Positions 1-6,128 of a stretch of DNA of 6,899 bases are shown piece by piece; the first letter of the stretch is position 1, and each line of letters begins with the position of its first letter. Below the pieces are notes generated by a model. It worked only from the letters and a program-made list of their open reading frames with translations, searched no databases and was not told the DNA's origin. The position numbers and the translations under genes were made by a program. The DNA comes from Methanomassiliicoccales archaeon (GTDB lineage Archaea; Thermoplasmatota; Thermoplasmata; Methanomassiliicoccales; JACIVX01): the NCBI GenBank assembly GCA_028679985.1, contig JAJRAH010000010.1:1-6899 (forward strand). Reading direction: 5' to 3'.

Positions 1-13
1 AGTTATCGAAAAG

Positions 14-21
14 CTTTTTAT
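14..21 (+). promoter_or_regulatory. Putative TATA box of the Roadblock gene
   Basis: The T-rich element TTTTTAT (15-21) matches exactly the 7 bases that sit 24-30 bp before the ABCE1 start codon. A start site about 25 bp downstream (near 43-47) would give a leader of roughly 30 nt before the ATG at 74. This placement would put the ATG at 20 inside the promoter. Assigned by position and base content only. Confidence 0.4.
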
Positions 22-73
22 GTTGCCTCTTCAATTATACCCATTGCAGACGCTGAGGAGTGTGTGGGTTCAG

Positions 74-433
74 ATGGGTGAATTGTCTCAAATCCGCAAT
101 GTTTTGGAAGAGATCAAGAACATGGAGCATGTCAAGGACGTTTCCTTGATCTCAAGAGGAGGAATGTACATCAGCGGCGACCCTCCGAAAGGCGTTCACC
201 AGGAGACCTTTGCTGCAATGTCCGCGATCATACTCGGTGCTGCGGAGACGACGTCCGCTGAACTCAAAGACAGCCTCGGCAAAGTGGTTTTGCAGCTTGC
301 CGGTCGCAACCTGATACTCACGGGTGCTGGCCCGAGATATCTTCTGGTCGTGGCTGCTGATGCCGAAGGAGACATCGGCAAGATAGCGGTAGAGGCGAAG
401 GAGAAGATATCGAAGGTCGAAATGACGCTGTAA
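74..433 (+). CDS. Roadblock/LC7 domain protein
   Basis: A 119-residue protein made of a single Roadblock/LC7 (longin-like) domain, a cytosolic fold that usually dimerises and serves as a regulator or scaffold for small Ras-like GTPases. Visible family traits are an N-terminal helix (residues 1-18), the strand pair around VSLISRGGMYISGD (23-36), a small-residue helix AAMSAIILGAAETT (47-60), and two late strands VVLQLAG and YLLVVAADA followed by a C-terminal helix (102-114). There is no signal peptide or membrane segment. An in-frame ATG at 20 would add 18 residues, but the ATG at 74 is preferred: the added part is unlike the family, the ATG at 20 overlaps a TATA-like box, and GAGGAG lies at 55-60, although its 13-nt spacing is long. 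Its stop is 4 bp from the stop of the convergent PHP gene. No GTPase partner gene lies in the window, so its specific role is unknown. Confidence 0.82.
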   Translation: MGELSQIRNVLEEIKNMEHVKDVSLISRGGMYISGDPPKGVHQETFAAMSAIILGAAETTSAELKDSLGKVVLQLAGRNLILTGAGPRYLLVVAADAEGDIGKIAVEAKEKISKVEMTL

Positions 434-437
434 TGTC

Positions 438-1100
438 CTACAACCTTCTGAAACCCCTTCGTGCCCACTCAGATATGCATTTTAGGCCATACCCCATCGA
501 GCCGATTGCAGTTCGACTCGATCCTTCCGCTGTCGTCCGCTTGTTCCTGATAGCTTTGACAAGATCGTCAGGATTCTGGCATCCTTCGGGAAACACCGTG
601 AAGGACTTGCCGATCTGATCCAATGAATGGGCGTCGCTGCCGCCTGTGACAGGTCGATCGAGAGATCTCGCAAGATCCTGCGCTCGCTTGTTGCTGCCCC
701 CCATAGACCTCGCATTCATGACCTCGATTGCGTCGAATCTCCCCTTGATTGCCTCCATCCTTCCAAGCCCGGACCATATGCGAAAGGGATGAGGGGCGAC
801 GGCGATCCCGGCAAGGCCATGGATTCTGTCGATCGTCTCCTCGACGCTGAGGCCTCTCTCGACCTCCTCGGTAATGTGATAAGCAAGCACATGGCCCGCC
901 GCAGTCGTTATCTCCATTCCAGGCAGTATAATGACATCTTCATTCTCAAGAGCCAGCGCCTCAACAGATCCGGCAAAGGAGTTGTGATCAACGATCGATA
1001 CTGCCCCGAATCCCAGCATCCGGCATCTCTTCACTACGTCGCCAACGGAAACCTTGCCGTCGCTTGAATGAATCGAGTGAATGTGGATGTCGGCCCTCAT
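438..1100 (-). CDS. PHP-domain metal-dependent phosphoesterase (COG0613/TrpH-like)
   Basis: A 220-residue cytosolic PHP-fold protein, expected to hydrolyse phosphoester bonds with a di- or trinuclear metal centre. All four PHP motifs are visible: D4-I-H6-I-H8-S at the N-terminus, V-D38-H39-N in motif II, GME63 with H70 nearby, APH104PF in motif III, and S-D156-A-H158 in motif IV. The length suits the compact archaeal COG0613 proteins, and is shorter than bacterial TrpH/RNase AM (YciV) enzymes. The open frame extends 50 codons further upstream, but motif I starts at residue 4 from the ATG at 1100, so that start is chosen. This ATG overlaps the metG stop in an ATGA (1100-1097) and has no clear ribosome binding site of its own, so translation is probably coupled to metG. 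The substrate is unknown; a small nucleotide, an RNA 5' end or a sugar phosphate are all possible. Its stop faces the Roadblock gene stop across 4 bp. Confidence 0.85.
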   Translation of the reverse strand: MRADIHIHSIHSSDGKVSVGDVVKRCRMLGFGAVSIVDHNSFAGSVEALALENEDVIILPGMEITTAAGHVLAYHITEEVERGLSVEETIDRIHGLAGIAVAPHPFRIWSGLGRMEAIKGRFDAIEVMNARSMGGSNKRAQDLARSLDRPVTGGSDAHSLDQIGKSFTVFPEGCQNPDDLVKAIRNKRTTAEGSSRTAIGSMGYGLKCISEWARRGFRRL

Positions 1101-3313
1101 CTGATTGGAGCCCCGTTCTCGATATCGCCGTCGACCGCAATCGGCACTCCGCCCTTCGTGCATAGTACCAGCGCATCGGCCGAATCCGCAGAGGGCAGGA
1201 AGACGCCGACCTTTTTTCCGATGCTGGTCATTCCACAAGGACCCTTGCATTTCACGATCCTTCCCACGTCCGCGCTGTCCTGGCTCGCTATCTGACCTAC
1301 CAGCAGCACGAGTTTCTGGAAATCCGAGAATGATAGCATCCTAGCGGAAGGCGTCATGCCGCTATTGACCGGCTCTCCAGCGGGTGCATCCGCCGCAGGG
1401 GTCATTAGGAGAACCTTGCCTTTGGATTCGGCAGCGAGAAGCATGCCTTGCGACTCGATGCCCCTGAGTTTGGCTGGCTGCAGGTTCGCGACCACGACGA
1501 TCTTCTTCCCAAGGAGCTTCTCCTTCGGGTAGTGTGTCTTCAGGCCAGCAACCAGCTTGATCTTCTTTCCAATGTCAACATCCATAACCAGAAGCTTGTC
1601 TGCGTTAGGATGGTCATTCACCGCATCTATTACGCCCACCCTCAGATCCAACTTCTCGAACTCACCGAACATTCGATCGCCTCTATCCACTTCCACCTTC
1701 GAGAACAAGGGTCTTGGCTCTTGGAGTTGCTGACCCACCTTCACGTACGTTCCGAGCCATTGCCATCCGTTCTTCATGATTGTCTCATCGTATCCTAGCA
1801 GCTCCCAGGCATCCTCAGCAGATCTCGGCATGAAAGAGTAACTGAGAATGGCCAAGGACTTCACGATCTCGAGGTTGAGATTCAGAACCGTCCCGCACTT
1901 GTCCTTGTCGGTCTTGACCAGTGCCCAGGGGGCAACCCTGTCGAAGTACCTGTTGCCAAACTGAGCCAGATCCATCACGACTTTCAGCGCCTTTTTGAAC
2001 TGACAGGTCGAAAGATACTCATCTACCTGACCCGAAGCAGTCTCGATTGCGTCGATGACCTCACGCCTTTCGTCCGCCGAACCTTTGAATTCTGGCACGC
2101 ACCCGTAGTTGCGATACGTGAAGCTCAGTACTCTGTGATAGTAGTTACCTAACGTGGCCACGAGCTCGTTGTTGGTCTTTATCTCGAACTCCTCCCAGGA
2201 GAACTCGGAGTCCCTGTTCTCGGGCATCTCGGCCGCAATGTAATATCTGATGATGTCGGGGTCGAACTTCTGGAGCATTGACGGGATGTCTATGCTGACT
2301 CCTCTGCTCTTCGACAGCTTCTCTCCCTTGAACGTCAGGTACTCGTTTGCGGGGACGTCGTATGGAAGGTTCAATCCTCCGTAGCCCATCAGTATCGCCG
2401 GCCAGATTATCGTGTGAAAAGGAATATTATCCTTTCCCAAGAAATAATAATGCTTGACCGTCGGGTCCATCCAGAAATCCTTCCAAGCATCTGGATTCCC
2501 TGACCGTTTCGCCCATTCGACAGATGCGGACAAATAGCCTATGACCGCCTCGAACCAGACGTAGATTACCTTTCCATCCCAGCCTGGCAACGGAACGCTG
2601 ACGCCCCAAGTCATGTCCCTCGTTATCGCCCTGTCGGTCAAACCAGCCTCGAGCCAGTTCTTCGTAAAGGTTTGGACGTTCGCCTTCCAGTAGGATTTGT
2701 CCCGAACGTAATCAATGAGAGGACCCTGGAAGGCACTCAGGCGAAGGAAGTAATGCTCCGTCTCCTTGAGCTCGGGGACGGAACCGCACAGTGTGCATCT
2801 CACGTTCTCAAGTTCGCCGGGGGCGAACGTGGTCCCGCAAGTGTCGCACTGATCCCCCCTCGCCTTCTCATTACCGCAGTTCTTGCAGGTACCTTCGACG
2901 TACCTGTCTGGCAGGAACCGCATACAGTGGGAGCAGTAATACTGCAGCGTCTCCTTCTTGTAAAGATGTCCCTTCTCGAGAAGGTGGAGGAAGACATCAT
3001 GGACGACCTCGAAATGGTTCTCGGTATGGGTCTTCGTGAAGAGGCTGTAGTCGATGCGCAGGCCCCTGATCGCCTCAGAGTTGATGGCATGATATCTCTC
3101 AGCGATCTCCTCAGGAGAGACACCCTCCTTCTCAGCCTTGACGGTGACCGGCGTTCCGTGTTGATCAGAGCCAGATACCATGAGCACGTCGTCACCTTTG
3201 AGTCGATGATACTTGGCGAATATGTCCGGGGGAAGGAGAGAGCCAGCTACGTGCCCAAGATGGATAGGGCTGTTAGAGTATGGCCACGCAGTGCATATGA
3301 CGACCTTTGCCAT
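1097..3313 (-). CDS. metG: Methionine--tRNA ligase with tandem C-terminal OB domains
   Basis: A 738-residue class I synthetase that activates methionine with ATP and charges initiator and elongator tRNA-Met in the cytosol. The Rossmann catalytic part (about 1-370) has the HIGH-type motif HLGH (18-21), GSDQHGTP (48-55), and the KMSKS-type motif KLSKS (332-336). The connective peptide holds four CxxC pairs (C127/C130, C143/C146, C156/C159, C173/C176), the two-zinc-knuckle arrangement typical of archaeal MetRS. The helical anticodon-binding domain (about 371-525) contains the conserved APW (461-463). A full EMAPII/Trbp111-like tRNA-binding OB domain follows (about 548-649, starting FGEFEKLDLRVGVI). 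The last ~83 residues (656-738) begin FSDFQKLVLLVGQI and look like a shortened second copy. The start ATG has no Shine-Dalgarno sequence and a TATA-like box lies 30-36 bp upstream. The gene overlaps the downstream PHP gene by 4 nt. No frameshift or missing catalytic motif is seen. Confidence 0.97.
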   Translation of the reverse strand: MAKVVICTAWPYSNSPIHLGHVAGSLLPPDIFAKYHRLKGDDVLMVSGSDQHGTPVTVKAEKEGVSPEEIAERYHAINSEAIRGLRIDYSLFTKTHTENHFEVVHDVFLHLLEKGHLYKKETLQYYCSHCMRFLPDRYVEGTCKNCGNEKARGDQCDTCGTTFAPGELENVRCTLCGSVPELKETEHYFLRLSAFQGPLIDYVRDKSYWKANVQTFTKNWLEAGLTDRAITRDMTWGVSVPLPGWDGKVIYVWFEAVIGYLSASVEWAKRSGNPDAWKDFWMDPTVKHYYFLGKDNIPFHTIIWPAILMGYGGLNLPYDVPANEYLTFKGEKLSKSRGVSIDIPSMLQKFDPDIIRYYIAAEMPENRDSEFSWEEFEIKTNNELVATLGNYYHRVLSFTYRNYGCVPEFKGSADERREVIDAIETASGQVDEYLSTCQFKKALKVVMDLAQFGNRYFDRVAPWALVKTDKDKCGTVLNLNLEIVKSLAILSYSFMPRSAEDAWELLGYDETIMKNGWQWLGTYVKVGQQLQEPRPLFSKVEVDRGDRMFGEFEKLDLRVGVIDAVNDHPNADKLLVMDVDIGKKIKLVAGLKTHYPKEKLLGKKIVVVANLQPAKLRGIESQGMLLAAESKGKVLLMTPAADAPAGEPVNSGMTPSARMLSFSDFQKLVLLVGQIASQDSADVGRIVKCKGPCGMTSIGKKVGVFLPSADSADALVLCTKGGVPIAVDGDIENGAPIR

Positions 3314-3319
3314 TCGAGT

Positions 3320-3337
3320 CTAGTGCGAATACTAGTG
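3320..3337. repeat. Short direct repeat CTAGTG-N6-CTAGTG at the metG start region
   Basis: The hexamer CTAGTG occurs twice (3320-3325 and 3332-3337, plus-strand reading) with a 12-bp period, between the metG TATA-like box and the metG ATG. The period is near one helical turn, so both copies would face roughly the same side of DNA. The position fits an operator overlapping the transcription start, but it may be chance. Confidence 0.35.
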
Positions 3338-3342
3338 GAAGG

Positions 3343-3349
3343 ATTTAAG
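3343..3349 (-). promoter_or_regulatory. Putative TATA box of the metG-PHP unit
   Basis: On the minus strand this reads CTTAAAT, lying 30-36 bp before the metG ATG at 3313. An archaeal start site about 25 bp downstream would leave a leader of roughly 10 nt or less, in keeping with the absence of a ribosome binding site before metG. Inferred from position and sequence only. Confidence 0.5.
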
Positions 3350-3477
3350 TCTTGACCACACACCAGCACCTTCAACGAAGATAAGGAAGATCATCTCGTT
3401 CCGGGGCATGCGCAGCTTCTGTAGGTCTTGAATCGCGCAAGAACCCAGAAGACAGCAGACGGATCTCCGGCCCGAAC

Positions 3478-3493
3478 TGGAGGAAATCCTCCA
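3478..3493. promoter_or_regulatory. Perfect 7-bp inverted repeat abutting the Lon-like gene TATA box
   Basis: TGGAGGA (3478-3484), spacer AA, TCCTCCA (3487-3493) form a perfect dyad of 16 bp. It ends 2 bp before the TATA box at 3496, so it covers the position of the TFB-recognition element. A dimeric regulator bound here could block or recruit TBP/TFB. It lies upstream of the expected start site and so is unlikely to act as an RNA hairpin in the Lon mRNA. No known archaeal operator was recognised. Confidence 0.5.
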
Positions 3494-3495
3494 AG

Positions 3496-3504
3496 TATAA
3501 ATAA
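3496..3504 (+). promoter_or_regulatory. TATA box of the Lon-like protease gene
   Basis: TATAAATAA is the best match to an archaeal TATA box in the window. A start site about 25-28 bp downstream (around 3525-3530) would give a leader of about 11-16 nt before the ATG at 3541. The leader includes GTGAT (3531-3535), which can pair with the 3' end of archaeal 16S rRNA, 5 nt before the start codon. Confidence 0.65.
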
Positions 3505-3521
3505 TCCGGGCTGTCATAAAT

Positions 3522-3534
3522 TCACTGCGAGTGA
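3522..3534 (+). promoter_or_regulatory. Inverted repeat TCACT-GCG-AGTGA over the expected start site and ribosome binding site of the Lon-like gene
   Basis: Perfect 5-bp arms (3522-3526 and 3530-3534) flank GCG. It is centred about 28 bp after the TATA box, so it straddles the predicted transcription start. The right arm overlaps GTGAT, the likely Shine-Dalgarno element at 3531-3535. It could be an operator, or, if transcription starts at or before 3522, a small hairpin hiding the ribosome binding site. Short arms make chance possible. Confidence 0.35.
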
Positions 3535-3540
3535 TGAGAA

Positions 3541-5928
3541 ATGACAGACGAGATTTCATTCAAGCGATGCAGGAATTCTTGCCCGGACATAGCATTCAAA
3601 TGCGAATCGACGGCAGACCTCAAGCCCCTCGAGGAGATAATTGGCCAAGACAGGGCGTTGAAAGCGCTCGAATTTGGCCTGAACATCGGGGATAAGGGAT
3701 TCAACATCTTCGCATCGGGGTATCCTGGCACTGGTCGCAGGACCGCAATCGTGGATTACGTCAAGGAGCTTGCTAAGAAGATACCGATCCCGCCGGACTG
3801 GTGTTACGTCAACAACTTTCGGGATCCGACAAGCCCTCACGTGCTGAAGCTTCCTTCGGGACGGGGGGAGGGCTTCAAGAAGGACATGGAGAAGTTTGTC
3901 GCCGAAGCGATTCGCGCTCTAAGAAAGGCGTTTGAGAGCGAAGAGTATGCCCAGAAGGCGAGCGGGAAGTTGAAATCGCTTGAGGATGAAAGGAAGGAAC
4001 ACGTCAACAAGTTGAGCAAGATGACGATGGATGCTGGCTTTCAGCTCCAGCAGTCTCAGATCGGCCTTTTACTCATTCCCGTAGTCAACGGGCAGCCGAT
4101 CACCGATGAGCAGTTCGCGTCCCTGCCCCCGCAAACCCAAGATAAGATACAAAAGAAGAGGGAAGGTTTGGAAGGCAAAGTGCGAGCCGCATTCAGGAAT
4201 CTCAGAGAGCTGGAGACCAAGGCTCAGGAAGAGGTGAAGAAGTTGAGCCAAGAGATCGCCGCATTTGCAATGGAACCGCTGTTGGAGGCAATCAGAGAGA
4301 GCTATTCGGACTGCAAAGACGTGATTCAGTTTGTGGCCGACGTCGAAAAGGATATCCTCGATAAGCTGCCAATGATACTGCAGCGCCAACAGGAGGAGCG
4401 GACGAACGTTCCCTTCAATCTCCAGCCCCCCGCCGAAGACCCTACACAGAACTATAAGGTGAACGCCATAGTCGATAACTCCAAACTTGAAGGCGCACCG
4501 GTCGAAATAGAGATGAACCCTTCGTACTATCGACTCTTCGGCGCGATAGAGAAGGAAGCTAGATTCGGAGCGCTCACAACGAATTACACCATGGTGAGGG
4601 GTGGCGCGATGCACAGGGCGAATGGTGGATTCCTTGTCTTGCCGATCGAACGCTTGTTCACGGATCCCTTCATGTGGGAGAGCCTGAAACACACGATTTC
4701 TACTGAGAAATTGGAGATTGAGGAACCGGGTGCGGCACTTGCATATATCTTGACGAAGTCTCTCAGGCCGGAGCCGATTCCGTTCAAGGCCAAGATCATT
4801 CTTCTCGGCACTCCTCTCATTTACGAGACCCTTTATGCTCTTGATCCAGACTTCAAGGATTTGTTCAAGGTGAAGGCCGACTTCGATACATCGATGGAGA
4901 GGAATGAGAAGAACATCAAGCAGTACGCCTCCTTCGTGTGCTCTCTCTGCGAGAAAGAGAAGCTGATGCATCTTGATCCGAGCGGACTCGCGGCAGTTGT
5001 AGAGTACAGTTCGCGACTCGCTCAGGATCAGGGAAAGCTTTCGACCAGATTCTCAGAGATCGCCGACATAATTCGAGAAGCGAACTTCTATGCCAAGCAG
5101 GACAATTCAAAACTGATCAAGCGGAAGCACATCAATCAGCAGCTGGAAGAGAGAGTGTACCGCTCGAACATGATTCAGAAGAAGATAGAAGAGATGGTTC
5201 AAAGGAACCTGATTCTCATAGAGACAGAAGGGGAGAAGGTCGGACAGGTGAACGGTCTGGCGGTTATGGGCATGGGCGACTATGCCTTCGGCAAACCGAG
5301 CAGAATCACGGCGAGCATCGCCGTAGGGAAGGAGGGCATAATCGATATCGAGCGGCAGGCCCAAATGGGGGGACCGACGCACACAAAGGGCGTGCTTATC
5401 CTCAGCGGATACTTGAACGACAGATACGCCCAGGATCATCCGCTTGGTCTGACGGCAAGGTTGGTGTTCGAGCAGAGCTACAGCGGCGTTGACGGGGACA
5501 GCGCTTCAAGCACCGAACTCTACGCCTTGCTATCTGCTCTTTCGGGAAGGTCGATCAGACAGTATCTCGCGGTCACGGGGTCCGTCAACCAGAAGGGTGA
5601 GGTCCAGGCAATCGGAGGAGTGAACGAGAAGATCGAGGGGTTCTTCGACGTCTGCAAGTCCAAAGGGTTGACGGGTAATCAGGGATGCGTCATACCGGAG
5701 AGCAACGTCCAGAACCTCATGCTCAGAGAGGATGTAGTGGACGCGATAAGGCAAGGCAGGTTCCATATATATCCTGTGAAGACAATAAATGATGGCATTG
5801 AAGCCCTCACCGGTTTCAAGGCCGGTGAGAGGAAGAAGGACGGAACGTACGACAAAGGGACGATAAACGATCTCGTGCAGAAGAGACTGGCAGAGATGGC
5901 CGAGAAAGTAAAAGCATTCAAAGAATGA
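3541..5928 (+). CDS. Soluble Lon-like AAA+ protease (AAA_32 + Lon_C, LonC-like)
   Basis: A 795-residue protein combining an AAA_32-type AAA+ module with a C-terminal Lon serine-lysine protease domain (about 560-760). The protease dyad is intact: S654 in DGDSASS and K697 in GGVNEKIEGF. N-terminal family landmarks include IIGQDRAL (33-40), DWCYVNNFRDP (86-96) and LPSGRG (104-109). The P-loop reads GYPGTGRRT (60-68), with Arg where the Walker A Lys is expected and Arg in place of the following Ser/Thr; the Walker B region NGGFLVLPIE (361-370) lacks the usual Asp-Glu pair. A charged, probably coiled-coil insert spans about 110-290, and STRFSEIADIIREANFYAK-type sensor helix lies at 501-519. No membrane segments are present, unlike classical archaeal LonB, so it should be cytosolic. 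The closest relatives by remembered sequence are bacterial LonC/COG1067 proteins. It stands alone behind its own TATA box, and likely degrades unfolded or specific proteins; ATP dependence is uncertain. Confidence 0.93.
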   Translation: MTDEISFKRCRNSCPDIAFKCESTADLKPLEEIIGQDRALKALEFGLNIGDKGFNIFASGYPGTGRRTAIVDYVKELAKKIPIPPDWCYVNNFRDPTSPHVLKLPSGRGEGFKKDMEKFVAEAIRALRKAFESEEYAQKASGKLKSLEDERKEHVNKLSKMTMDAGFQLQQSQIGLLLIPVVNGQPITDEQFASLPPQTQDKIQKKREGLEGKVRAAFRNLRELETKAQEEVKKLSQEIAAFAMEPLLEAIRESYSDCKDVIQFVADVEKDILDKLPMILQRQQEERTNVPFNLQPPAEDPTQNYKVNAIVDNSKLEGAPVEIEMNPSYYRLFGAIEKEARFGALTTNYTMVRGGAMHRANGGFLVLPIERLFTDPFMWESLKHTISTEKLEIEEPGAALAYILTKSLRPEPIPFKAKIILLGTPLIYETLYALDPDFKDLFKVKADFDTSMERNEKNIKQYASFVCSLCEKEKLMHLDPSGLAAVVEYSSRLAQDQGKLSTRFSEIADIIREANFYAKQDNSKLIKRKHINQQLEERVYRSNMIQKKIEEMVQRNLILIETEGEKVGQVNGLAVMGMGDYAFGKPSRITASIAVGKEGIIDIERQAQMGGPTHTKGVLILSGYLNDRYAQDHPLGLTARLVFEQSYSGVDGDSASSTELYALLSALSGRSIRQYLAVTGSVNQKGEVQAIGGVNEKIEGFFDVCKSKGLTGNQGCVIPESNVQNLMLREDVVDAIRQGRFHIYPVKTINDGIEALTGFKAGERKKDGTYDKGTINDLVQKRLAEMAEKVKAFKE

Positions 5929-6098
5929 CCCCTCCTGGTAGGCTGTGTGAAATGCGTGCTCTTCGCGACCGAGAGTCGCACTACCTCGTGGACAATCGGA
6001 TGAGTCCTGCGCACTCTAGTAGTTGCTGGACTGCAGAGGATTAGATCCAAGAGGAAAAGGCCACCCCAAGCGTACTGTTCCCTGCCAGAACAAACATA
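5929..6098. other. Intergenic stretch without a recognisable gene
   Basis: No convincing coding region, tRNA or terminator was found between the Lon-like stop and the ABCE1 promoter. The only local structure seen is a hairpin with arms GCGAC (5965-5969) and GTCGC (5975-5979) around a CGAGA loop. It is not followed by a T-run, so it does not resemble a terminator. It could stabilise the Lon mRNA 3' end or be chance. Confidence 0.5.
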
Positions 6099-6116
6099 TT
6101 TTTATCGAACTTGTTC
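6076..6116. promoter_or_regulatory. GTTC/GAAC inverted repeats flanking the ABCE1 TATA box
   Basis: TGTTC-N7-GAACA (6076-6092) lies upstream of the TATA-like element and GAAC-TT-GTTC (6107-6116) lies directly downstream. The same 4-base half-sites therefore occur four times around the core promoter. Arms are short and the arrangement could be chance, but its symmetry around the TATA box is operator-like. Confidence 0.25.
6099..6105 (+). promoter_or_regulatory. Putative TATA box of ABCE1, leaderless arrangement
   Basis: TTTTTAT is centred 27 bp before the A of the ABCE1 ATG (6129). The usual archaeal TATA-to-start distance would place transcription initiation at or within a few bases of the start codon. 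There is no Shine-Dalgarno sequence in the bases before the ATG, which agrees with a leaderless mRNA. Confidence 0.6.
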
Positions 6117-6128
6117 ATTGCGTAGACC

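Noticed and set aside
20..73. An earlier in-frame ATG for the Roadblock protein, adding 18 residues.
   Set aside because: The ATG overlaps the TATA-like box, the added residues are not part of the Roadblock fold, and a GAGGAG lies between the two starts.
627..1067. A 146-codon plus-strand frame opposite the PHP gene.
   Set aside because: It is antisense to a gene with all four PHP motifs and has no features of its own.
1101..1250. A 50-codon upstream extension of the PHP reading frame.
   Set aside because: It lies inside metG, is Arg/Gly/Cys rich and unlike the family, while the PHP motif I begins at residue 4 from the ATG at 1100.
2672..3355. Open frame of 227 codons on the plus strand.
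   Set aside because: It lies opposite the catalytic and zinc-knuckle part of metG, and it even spans the metG start and promoter; nothing in the product is recognisable.
3332..3559. A 75-codon minus-strand frame across the metG/Lon divergent region.
   Set aside because: It contains both opposing promoters and has no recognisable domain, ribosome binding site or conservation signal.
4069..4971. Long open frame of 300 codons on the minus strand inside the Lon-like gene.
   Set aside because: It is antisense to a strongly conserved protease, its translation shows no recognisable domain and is rich in His, Leu and Arg as expected for a complement frame, and no promoter or ribosome binding site supports it.
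5941..6060. Possible tRNA or structured RNA in the gap after the Lon-like gene, suggested by a GC-rich hairpin.
   Set aside because: No T-loop consensus, no cloverleaf and no acceptor stem could be built; only one 5-bp hairpin is visible.
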